Position numbers and translations under genes: made by a program
From: Schoenoplectus triqueter
Lineage: Eukaryota > Streptophyta > Magnoliopsida > Poales > Cyperaceae
NCBI GenBank assembly: GCA_964058805.1
Contig: CAXKVV010000110.1
Location: 1 to 41,070 of the forward strand
Reading direction: 5' to 3'
Length of the DNA: 41,070 nucleotides
The notes under the pieces: generated by a model
Told to the model about the DNA's origin: nothing
The model's input: the letters and a program-made list of their open reading frames with translations, nothing else
Database searches by the model: none
Part shown: piece by piece, positions 1 through 7,168 of the stretch
Numbering within the stretch: the stretch's first letter is position 1
How the letters are laid out: every line of letters starts with the position of its first letter

Positions 1-124
1 CGGTGCTTAGAGCATGATCAGCATAACAGATCAAGCAACTCAGAATAAGAGAGAGAGGCATGAGCCACTTACTCTGTTGATGTGTGTATCAATTCATACA
101 CCATATCAGTCTACAAAGAGAAGG
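1..124. other. Left flank of the copia insertion, no gene seen
   Basis: Ordinary AT-rich sequence with a GA-rich patch near 46-60. Joined to the sequence after 5118 it is the original insertion site, next to the unit A xylulokinase remnant. I see no exon in it. Confidence 0.5.
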
Positions 125-129
125 AAAAC
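125..129. repeat. Left target-site duplication of the copia element (AAAAC)
   Basis: AAAAC directly precedes the 5' LTR and is repeated exactly after the 3' LTR at 5114-5118. Five bases is the standard copia integrase stagger. Confidence 0.93.
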
Positions 130-405
130 TGTTGAGAAAATAATCTTAGCCTCAGAATAAAATCATCATTGGCAACTTCCTAATATGCTTCAACCAGCTG
201 TATCAATCAAGTAGCCGTTAGGGCTAAATTGTAGTATCTGTATAGGATAATTATCCATAATTAGCTAATTGACAGAAAGACAGCTGGGAGCAAAATTAGA
301 AAGAATTGTATAGGCAAATAGAATATAAATACTCAGTGAATAGGCAATGTAATCATCTGAAAAAATTAATAAGATTCACTTATTCTTTTCATCATACTTT
401 TATCA
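130..405 (+). repeat. 5' LTR of the copia element
   Basis: 276 bp, TG...CA termini. A TATA box (TATAAATA) lies at 324-331, so transcription probably starts about 30 bp downstream in the last quarter of the LTR. An AATAAG-type A-rich stretch lies near 365-373. It differs from the 3' LTR by two A/G transitions, one of them (323) immediately 5' of the TATA box. Confidence 0.96.
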
Positions 406-417
406 TGGTATCAGAGC
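406..417 (+). other. Primer binding site, initiator-Met tRNA
   Basis: TGGTATCAGAGC starts on the first base after the 5' LTR. It is complementary to the 3' end of plant initiator methionine tRNA, the usual primer for minus-strand synthesis in plant copia elements. Confidence 0.95.
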
Positions 418-464
418 GGACCTAATCCGACAGAGCAAGAACCAACAACCAGGGAGGGGGCAAA

Positions 465-887
465 ATGGCTACAACAGATGCCGTCTCTAACCTGAGACTC
501 ACAACAATTCCTCTCAATGAGACCAATTACGAGATCTGGTCAAGAGCCATCATCAAATCCCTCAAAGGGAGAGGCAAGATAGGGTATATCGATGGTACCA
601 AGACAAAACCAACTGGTACAAATACAGAGACAGCAGCAGAAGAATGGGAGATCTGTGACAACCAGGTATCCACTTGGATTCTAAATTCCATTGAACCAAA
701 TCTCAACTCTCAATTTATCTATACCAACACTGCACTCGAACTGTGGACTGAAATCAAGAGTCGGTTCTGTCAAGAAACCAACTTTGCAAGAATTTTCCAA
801 CTCAAACAACAACTGTCCCAACTAAAACAGGAAAACCTGTCTATCACCGAATATGTGGGTCTGTTAAAGCTAAAAATGAGGAACTAG
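465..887 (+). CDS. gag: Copia Gag, N-terminal part (frameshifted)
   Basis: The first 140 residues of the polyprotein, starting at the first ATG after the primer site. It carries the typical copia Gag N-terminus: a NYEIWSRAI segment near residue 22 and a LWTEI segment near residue 100 (the UBN2/retrotran_gag fold), forming the capsid of the virus-like particle. The frame is lost at an A run (866-868), where one base appears to be missing; the same protein continues in the other frame with KNEELASYQ. The 140-aa product therefore lacks the C-terminal capsid half and zinc knuckle. Copia elements normally use one long frame, and the site is mid-Gag without a good slippery heptamer, so a mutation or assembly error is more likely than programmed frameshifting. 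Confidence 0.9.
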   Translation: MATTDAVSNLRLTTIPLNETNYEIWSRAIIKSLKGRGKIGYIDGTKTKPTGTNTETAAEEWEICDNQVSTWILNSIEPNLNSQFIYTNTALELWTEIKSRFCQETNFARIFQLKQQLSQLKQENLSITEYVGLLKLKMRN

Positions 888-2890
888 CCTCTTACCAGCC
901 ACCATCAAATGACCCAAGGAAAATTGCTGAGAGAGCCGAGATCGAAAAAGTGTACCAGTTTCTGACTAGATTAGACACAAGTTACGAATCAATTCGAGCT
1001 CAAATACTGTTATCCACAGAAACCCCTTCATTTAACACAGTCATAGCAATTCTCCAAAGAGAAGAAACCCGCAGAAAAACTATGAGCCAAAATCCAACAA
1101 ATCCGAGCGAAAACAACTCAATACTTCTCGCCAGAACCAACAACAACACATACAACCAAAATCCAACAAACCCGAGCACATACTGGCAAAATCTGACAAA
1201 TCCGAGCACATACAGCCAAAATCCGACAAATCCGAGCACATACAGCCAAAATCCAACAAATCCAAGCGGAAATAACTCAATCTTTCTTGCCAAAACCAAC
1301 AACAACACTTACCTGAAGAAGAATGGCCAAAACCCCTTAACTTGCACAAACTGTAAAAAGAATGGCCACAATAGGGATGGGTGCTGGTGGCTTCATCCTC
1401 ATCTCCGACCAGCAAAATGGAAGAATGGCGGAGGCGGCTTCGGAGGCGGGGCGAAAACCGAGCCTCGCGCCAATCTAGGGTTTACAGTCGAGAGGGAGGC
1501 GAGAGAAGAAGAAGCGGCGAAGGGGATTATGACTCGGACTCGTTCCGATGCGGGTGAGGGCGCTGGTATAAGCGCGGGCCTTATGGGCCAGTCCGGAACA
1601 GCAGGATATTTGGGCTCTGCCCAAGGACATTTGGGCCGTGATAATATTAATGAGTTGGGTGTGCTTATTTCCCGAATCAACGAAATCTGGAAGGGTCAAT
1701 CAGGTAAATATAATTCTGTCCAAAACATTTTTACTTATTCTACCAGCCAGGAAGTAAATACAAATGATAATATTTGGGTAATTGACTCGGGTGCCACAAA
1801 CCATATGACCAACAATATCAAATATCTTGACTCATTTAATTCGTGTACAAATGACCAAAAAATTAGTGTGGCTGATGGTTCAAAAATCACTATCCGAGGA
1901 AAGGGCACCATAACGGTATTTGGTCAATCTATTACAAATGTACTGTATGTCCCGGAATTAACTGTGAACTTGTTATCTGTACCAAAGTTAGCCCAAGAAT
2001 TAAATTGCAATATTATATTTTATTCTAAGAGAGTAGTTTTCCAGAACCAAGATACGGGGAAGAAGATTGGTGAAGGAGTAGAAAAAAATGGGCTCTATGT
2101 GCTAGATACATCCAATTATGCAGCTTTTATCACTAAAATTTCTAGTAGTCTACTTCATAAAAGACTTGGACATCCATCCAATAATATTTTAAAAAAGGCA
2201 TGTAATAAGTTTGACTTGGACTTTGATTTTAATAACTGTGATGTATGCCGGTTTGCCAAACAGACTAGACTACCATTTTCTTTGTCCCAAACCAAAACTG
2301 AAACTTACTTTGAATTGGTACATTCTGATGTTTGGGGTCCGGCACCAATAGACTCATATGATGGTTATAGATATTTTGTTTTGTTTATTGATGATTTTTC
2401 TCGATCTACATGGATTTATCTTTTGAAAACAAAATCTGAAGTTTTTCTATGTTTTACCAATTTCTTTCATATGGTACAAACCCAGTACAATGGAAAGCTC
2501 AAAATTTTTCGTTCTGACAATGGAACCGAATTTATTAATAAAAACTTTCATGATTTTTTCAAAGAACATGGGATTATACATCAAACATCATGTGTCCATA
2601 CTCCTGAACAAAACGGAATTTCCGAAAGAAAAAATCGTCACATTATGGAAATGACTAGATGTTTACTATTACAATCTAATGTTCCAAAAAGGTTTTGGTC
2701 TGACGCTGTTCTCACATCCACTTATCTCATAAACAGACTTCCCACACCCCTTTTACAAAACAAGAGTCCTTTAGATGTTCTTTACAACAAAAAATTGGAA
2801 ATAGGACACGTTAAAGTATTTGGATGCACTAGCTTTGTTCATACCAAACGAATTGACAAACTTGATAAAGGAGCAGTTAAAACAATTTTC
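866..2890 (+). CDS. Copia Gag C-terminus, protease and integrase (frame 2 segment)
   Basis: Continues the polyprotein after the first frameshift. In order: the end of capsid; a linker with repeats of NPTNPSTYSQ type (1088-1270); a CCHC zinc knuckle (C-X2-C-X4-H-X4-C, about 1342-1383); a Gly-rich, GC-rich linker (about 1425-1600); an aspartic protease with DSGA at 1784-1795; a GAG-pre-integrase HHCC zinc finger (HKRLGHP near 2155, CDVC near 2238); and an integrase core with all three catalytic acids: Asp codon 2327, Asp codon 2516, Glu codon 2624. The last two are separated by exactly 35 residues (DD35E). The frame is lost at a T run, 2886-2889, where one base is missing; an open frame runs on to 3190 but is no longer copia-like. 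The first in-frame start-like codon (GTG, 950) is not a real start. Confidence 0.93.
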
Positions 2891-3276
2891 TCGGCTACTC
2901 CACAAAACAAAAAGGGTATAAGTGTTACGATCCTACCACCAACAAAACATATGTCTCGCGCAATGTTGTTTTCTTTGAAAATGATCCGTACTACAAGACT
3001 CAACAGACCGAGTACAATGCCGCTGATTTTTTGCCAATGCCGATACCTACTACACACATCAACAGTCACCGTGAAGATTCCGCGACAGAGGGGGAGGAAG
3101 ATAATCACAATGCATCACCTGATGAGGTTCCTGATGTGCCGATACAGCCAAGAAGATCAGGGAGAATCATCCAAACCTCTACAAGGTTGAGAGACTTCGT
3201 CACTAACCAGGTAACATATCCTATACAAGATTATCTAAGTTATGACAAGGTTAAACCTAATTTTGTAGTTTTTTGA
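2890..3276 (+). CDS. Copia integrase C-terminal region and integrase-RT linker (frame 3 segment)
   Basis: Resumes the polyprotein directly after the second frameshift with the conserved FLGY-type region that follows the integrase core, then a PRRSGR-type basic stretch near 3150-3170 typical of the linker before RT. It ends at TGA 3274-3276, inside a T run (3269-3274) that has lost one base; the RT frame starts one base earlier. About 128 codons. It has no start of its own and would be translated only as part of the polyprotein. Confidence 0.88.
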   Translation, partial: LGYSTKQKGYKCYDPTTNKTYVSRNVVFFENDPYYKTQQTEYNAADFLPMPIPTTHINSHREDSATEGEEDNHNASPDEVPDVPIQPRRSGRIIQTSTRLRDFVTNQVTYPIQDYLSYDKVKPNFVVF

Positions 3277-4868
3277 CCAACTTAGAAGAACCAGAACCCA
3301 AAACTTTTCACGAAGCCAACTTGCTACCTACATGGAAAAAGGCCATGCAAAATGAACTCAAAGCACTGGAAACCAACCACACATGGGATCTTGTCCCACT
3401 ACCAAAAGGAAAAAAACCAGTAGGATGCAAATGGGTATATAAAATTAAGTACCATAGTGATGGAACGGTTGAACGGTATAAAGCCAGACTAGTAGCCAAA
3501 GGATACACCCAAACATACGGTATAGACTACCAAGAAACCTTTGCCCCGGTAGAAAAAATGAATATTGTTAGGATATTATTATCTGTGGCTGTCAACTCGG
3601 GATGGAAACTATATCAAATGGATGTAAAGAACGCATTTCTTCAAGGTAACTTAGAAGAAGAAGTGTATATGACAATCCCACAAGGACACAAGGAAAGCAA
3701 TTCAGGTATGGTCTGTAAACTAGCTAAAGCAATTTACGGTTTAAAACAATCTCCTAGAGCCTGGTACTCAAAGCTAAGCCATGCCTTGATAACAAAAGGG
3801 TTTGAAAAAGGTAAGTCTGATCCAACCATGTTTGTACATAGTACATCTCATACCAAAACTATAGTACTTGTATATGTTGATGACATCATCATCACCGGTA
3901 ACAGTGACAATGAAATCAAAAACCTCAAAACCTATCTAAAAGAAACCTTTGATATAAAGGATCTAGGGAAATTAAGATATTTTTTAGGGATAGAAATAGC
4001 TCATTCTGATAAAGGGTTAGTTTTATCTCAAAGAAAATATACGTTAGACTTATTAAAAGAAACTGGTAAACTTGGAACAAAGCCCTATCCGACTCCTATG
4101 GAAAGTAATCTGAAACTCAACCATGAAAATGGTGAACCCCTTTCAGATATTGGACAATATCAGCGCTTGGTAGACAAATTAATATACCTCACAGTCACCA
4201 GACCTGATATTTCCTATGCAGTAGGTCAGGTAAGCCAGTTTATGCACTCACCCAGAACCTGTCATATGGATGCAGTAAATCACATTCTAGGTTATCTCAA
4301 AGGGACACCTGGACAAGGTATCTGGATGAAAAATAACATCAATTCTTATGACATTGTGGGTTACTCTGATGCAGATTGGGCAGGAAGTGCTGATCGAAAA
4401 TCAACAACTGGATTCTGCACGTTTGTAGGAGGCAATCTTGTAACCTGGAAAAGTAAAAAACAAAATGTTGTGGCACGATCCAGTGCTGAGGCAGAATATA
4501 GAGCTATGACATCTACAGCAAGCGAGCTCATTTGGATCAAGCAAGTATTGGTGGACTTAAAGATAGAACACAATGAACCAATGAAAATGTTCTGCGATAA
4601 TCAAGCGGCAAGACACATTGCATCCAATCCAGTGTTTCATGAGAGAACTAAGCATATTGAGGTAGACTGTCACTTTATCCGAGAAAAAGTGGAGTCCAAA
4701 GAAATAGAGACACCTTTCGTGCGTAGTTCGGATCAGTTGGCTGATGTCCTTACCAAGGCGTTAGATAAAAATAAACTCCAACATATTCTAGACAAGTTGA
4801 GATCCTTTAATTTATTCGGATCCAACTTGAGGGGGAGTGTTGAGAAAATAATCTTAGCCTCAGAATAA
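3273..4868 (+). CDS. Copia reverse transcriptase and RNase H (final segment)
   Basis: 531 codons with no ATG at the front; the first codon is TTG, so this is the tail of the polyprotein, not a separate gene. RT (RVT_2) is uninterrupted: KWVYKIK near residue 50, RLVAKGYTQ near 75, the Q-M-D-V-K-N-A-F-L block near 118, and the catalytic YVDD at 3873-3884. RNase H has SDADWAG near residue 366, SSAEAEY near 407, and a DNQAA then HIEVD ending. The RT, RNase H and linker residues one expects are all present and no in-frame stop occurs until 4866-4868, within the 3' LTR. This intact 1.6-kb frame supports the view that the element is young and that the three upstream breaks are recent or artefactual. 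Confidence 0.94.
   Translation: MTNLEEPEPKTFHEANLLPTWKKAMQNELKALETNHTWDLVPLPKGKKPVGCKWVYKIKYHSDGTVERYKARLVAKGYTQTYGIDYQETFAPVEKMNIVRILLSVAVNSGWKLYQMDVKNAFLQGNLEEEVYMTIPQGHKESNSGMVCKLAKAIYGLKQSPRAWYSKLSHALITKGFEKGKSDPTMFVHSTSHTKTIVLVYVDDIIITGNSDNEIKNLKTYLKETFDIKDLGKLRYFLGIEIAHSDKGLVLSQRKYTLDLLKETGKLGTKPYPTPMESNLKLNHENGEPLSDIGQYQRLVDKLIYLTVTRPDISYAVGQVSQFMHSPRTCHMDAVNHILGYLKGTPGQGIWMKNNINSYDIVGYSDADWAGSADRKSTTGFCTFVGGNLVTWKSKKQNVVARSSAEAEYRAMTSTASELIWIKQVLVDLKIEHNEPMKMFCDNQAARHIASNPVFHERTKHIEVDCHFIREKVESKEIETPFVRSSDQLADVLTKALDKNKLQHILDKLRSFNLFGSNLRGSVEKIILASE
4828..4837 (+). other. Polypurine tract
   Basis: Purine-rich TTGAGGGGGAG-type stretch directly next to the 3' LTR, the expected position for the plus-strand primer. 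Confidence 0.9.
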
Positions 4869-5113
4869 AATCATCATTGGCAACTTCCTAATATGCTTCA
4901 ACCAGCTGTATCAATCAAGTAGCCGTTAGGGCTAAATTGTAGTATCTGTATAGGATAATTATCCATAATTAGCTAATTGACAAAAAGACAGCTGGGAGCA
5001 AAATTAGAAAGAATTGTATAGGCAAATAGAGTATAAATACTCAGTGAATAGGCAATGTAATCATCTGAAAAAATTAATAAGATTCACTTATTCTTTTCAT
5101 CATACTTTTATCA
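4838..5113 (+). repeat. 3' LTR of the copia element
   Basis: 276 bp, same termini as the 5' LTR, TATA box at 5032-5039. The pol reading frame ends inside it (stop at 4866-4868). Confidence 0.96.
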
Positions 5114-5118
5114 AAAAC
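5114..5118. repeat. Right target-site duplication of the copia element (AAAAC)
   Basis: Exact copy of 125-129. The perfect pair shows that both ends of the element come from one insertion, not from recombination between elements. Confidence 0.93.
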
Positions 5119-5186
5119 CAATGGGATATAAAGATATAAAGACAAAAGGATGTGAAAAGCTAAAATACATACGTGCAAAACGTTTG

Positions 5187-5278
5187 GTAAGTTGAGACAC
5201 TGTGCAAGCTGTGTGGCAACAACTGATTGAATGACCAAACAATTCTGGTAAGTTGAGACACTGTGCAAGCTGTGTGCA
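5187..5278. repeat. 30-bp direct repeat bracketing a xylulokinase exon scrap
   Basis: The sequence beginning GGTAAGTTGAGACACTGTGC occurs at about 5187-5216 and again at about 5249-5278. Between them is the short exon scrap encoding CLVIQ on the minus strand. Unit B lacks this duplication, so it arose in unit A. Confidence 0.8.
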
Positions 5279-5596
5279 AAACATTAGCTATTTCTGTACG
5301 TTGCTTATTTGTACTATTACCCATCCATACAGGAGACTCCAGTATTAAAAACACACCTTTCAGCTGAGGAGTCAATTTTTTTCATCATGGTTCAGAGAAG
5401 GTAATGTAACTTCACTGCCCTTTTTCCAATAGACACTTCTGTGTTGTGGGGCACTGCCTGAGATGGCAGCCACTTTTGTGAAATCAACCTCGGACTTCAG
5501 CTTCTTAAGCAAGAGATTCAGGGCATCTACCCACATAAGGGTCGAGACACAATATGGTCAACCTCTTGGGGATCTATATACAGTGCCTTCACAGAC
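5222..5596 (-). pseudogene. Xylulokinase (XK2-like) exon fragment, unit A
   Basis: Reading the minus strand from about 5596 downward gives a decayed exon of plant xylulose kinase, the FGGY-family enzyme that phosphorylates D-xylulose to xylulose-5-phosphate. Recognisable pieces in order are STLMWVDALN, an LKKLKSEVDFTKVAAISGS stretch, QHRSVYWKKGSEV, and SPVWMGNST (intact plant enzymes have a very similar SPIWMDSST). After about 5300 the reading passes into a scrap with NCLVIQ. A frameshift lies near the exon start, a stop codon falls between the WKKGSEV and SPVWM blocks, SGSGQQHGSV has become SGSAPQHRSV, and most of the enzyme (the central sugar-binding and ATPase regions) is absent. It cannot make an enzyme. 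Unit B holds a longer copy in the same orientation. Confidence 0.8.
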
Positions 5597-6240
5597 TTGT
5601 TAAAAGAAGAAAGATTTTGACTTCTATAGAATACATTATACTGTCTTAAAAACAATATCTCTAGAACTGGTTTTGTCTGATATTTGGAAAAAGAAAGTTC
5701 AATTGAATAATGTAATGGAAATAAAATAAGATTAGTCCAATTTAACTATTTAACTAACCATCGTTTCTATAATATCATTTTACATCCACCATCATACAAG
5801 TGAAGACAAATTTTATATTTGAAAGCTCAAAAAGGAGGGATTTCTTTTTGCTACGAGTTGTACCTATCAGCAAAAAGAGCTGATTCTATTCGTTCAGTTC
5901 ACGTTGTTAAATACTACCGGACATGCTCAAATTCAATAAATTAATGTACTTCTGTTCCTGTCTATTGTCCCAATTCCCCTCTGACTTTAAGCCCAGATCA
6001 GTGGTACCGAAAAGATCTCGGTTCAGTTCACGGTGATCGAAACTTATTTTTAGTAAGAGTAGTCATAATCTTTTACGACCCAATAATAAAAATGAGAGAA
6101 ATTCTCACGGACAAGCTTGTAATAGATTTTTTTTTTCAAAGATAAATTCTACTTACTATGCTGAACTATCGAAGACCAGAAAAAGAAAATCTCTAGAAAT
6201 GTCAATCTCATCCTATAATTGATTCCTTTGCAAGTTGAGA
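5597..6240. other. AT-rich spacer of unit A, shared with units B and C
   Basis: No reading frame. It aligns by eye along its length with 13,271-13,900 and, reversed, with 30,360-30,953, for example the motifs CAGATCAGTGGTACCGAAAA near 5995 and AATCTTTTACGACCCAA near 6068. It lies just upstream of the xylulokinase exon, so it may be an old intron or 5' region of that gene. Confidence 0.75.
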
Positions 6241-6372
6241 AATGCGGAGTGCGGCCAGAGAGGAACAAGTGGAGCGGTGGTTGCATTACGTGGTTACATA
6301 GCGACTAACGAGTGGTGCAGACTGAAAAGTCTAGCGCTCGACCGGTTCTCCCGTTGTATTATCGCCTCATTA

Positions 6373-6424
6373 GTCCCACAACATCAAATCTGGTGAGAGC
6401 GGATACGCTAGGAGCTTATAAAAG
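6373..6424 (+). promoter_or_regulatory. snRNA-type promoter (USE plus TATA), unit A
   Basis: GTCCCACAACA at 6373-6383 matches 9 of 11 positions of the plant upstream sequence element RTCCCACATCG of U-snRNA genes. TATAAAAG follows at 6417-6424. The gap is 33 bp. In plants, spacing decides the polymerase: about four helical turns gives Pol II (U1, U2, U4, U5), about three gives Pol III (U6, U3). This spacing is of the Pol II type. The block is nearly identical in units B and C with the same 33-bp gap. Confidence 0.5.
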
Positions 6425-6445
6425 AGCACAGGAGGCATCATAGAA

Positions 6446-6520
6446 AGCACTTGTTTGGACTAGTCGCTATCTCCATTGCATTTGGCAGGAGTGCTGGTCT
6501 ACCCTCTGCCCAATTGGTAG
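6446..6520 (+). ncRNA. Candidate snRNA-like transcript, unit A (identity unknown)
   Basis: Lies where an snRNA would start, about 30 bp after the TATA box. It ends just before AGTGGAA at 6521-6527, preceded by CA eight bases earlier, which fits the plant snRNA 3' box CA(N)3-10AGTNNAA. AGCACT (6446-6451) can pair with AGTGCT (6490-6495), and TTGGCAG can pair with CTGCCCAA. It is not U1, U2, U4, U5, U6, U11, U12, U3 or 7SL by sequence, and I see no C/D or H/ACA boxes. A U-rich Sm-like stretch (AATTTTTTAG) occurs only beyond the 3' box. Transcription is inferred, not shown; it could also be simply the 5' end of another type of unit. Confidence 0.28.
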
Positions 6521-6545
6521 AGTGGAAGAAAGAAAATAATTTTTT

Positions 6546-7168
6546 AGGGGTTGTCTGTGGGGTCCGGGCTGTAGTACGCCTGGCCTCACAGGGTAGGGGT
6601 GCGAGGTACGGGCTGCAGTGCGCCCGGCCTCCTGGGGGGAGGGTGCGGGGTCCGGGCTGCAGTGCGCCCGGCCTCGTGGGGAGGGGTGCGGGTTGCGGGG
6701 TCCGGGCTGCAAGGCGCCCGGCCTCATGGCGGGGAGGGGTGCGGGGTCCGGGCAGCAGTGCGCCCGGCCTCACGGCGGGGAGGGGTGCGGGGTCCGGGGT
6801 GCAGTGCGCCCGGCCTCACGGTGGGGAGGGGTGCGGGGTCCGGGCTGCAGGGGCGCCCGACGGGGGAGGTTCGGGGTCCGGGCTGCAGGGGCGCCCGACG
6901 GGGGAGGTGCGGGGTCCGGGCTGCAGGGGCGCCCGACGGGGGAGGTGCGGGGTCCGGGCTGCAGGGGCGCCCGACGGGGGAGGTGCGGGGTCCGGGCTGC
7001 AGGGTCGCCCGGCGGGGGAGGTGTGGGGTCCGGGCTGCAGGGGCGCCCGGCGGGGGAGGTGTGGGGTCCGGGCTGCAGGGGCGCCCGACGGGGGAGGTGC
7101 GGGGTCCGGGCTGCAGGGTCGCCCGGCGGGGGAGGTGTGGGGTCCGGGCTGCAGGGTCGGGCAGCCTC
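6546..7168. repeat. GC-rich minisatellite, unit A (46-bp then 38-bp periods)
   Basis: About 15 units, each built around GGGGTCCGGGCTGCAG. The first part (to about 6840) has units near 46 bp that include GCGCCCGGCCTC. The second part has shorter 38-bp units with GGGCGCCCGACGGGGGAGGT. It is strongly G-rich on the plus strand, contains a PstI site in most units and has runs of three or more G throughout. Long open frames occur in several frames on both strands because stops are rare in this composition; they differ in sequence between frames and I do not regard them as genes. Confidence 0.95.

Larger units (their letters stand above)
130..5113 (+). mobile_element. Full-length Ty1/copia LTR retrotransposon
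   Basis: A complete copia-type element moves by reverse transcription of its RNA and integrase-mediated insertion. Seen directly: two 276-bp LTRs beginning TGTTGAG and ending TTATCA, a primer binding site immediately after the 5' LTR, a polypurine tract immediately before the 3' LTR, and AAAAC duplicated on both sides. Domain order is Gag, protease, integrase, reverse transcriptase, RNase H; integrase before RT defines copia rather than gypsy. The LTRs differ at only 2 of 276 positions (275 vs 4983 and 323 vs 5031), so insertion was recent. The coding region carries three one-base frameshifts. Size (about 5 kb) and short LTRs fit the Ale/Retrofit or Ivana/Oryco lineages; I cannot choose between them by eye. 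It sits to the left of the unit A xylulokinase remnant. Confidence 0.97.

Noticed and set aside
864..878. Programmed minus-one frameshift in Gag
   Set aside because: No X XXY YYZ heptamer in the zero frame and the site is in mid-capsid, where copia elements do not shift; a lost base in an A run explains it better.
6511..6530. tRNA A-box-like TGG(C/T)AGAGTGG after the candidate RNA
   Set aside because: No B box follows at tRNA distance in any unit; the 3' box reading (AGTGGAA) suits the upstream USE/TATA better, though neither is proven.
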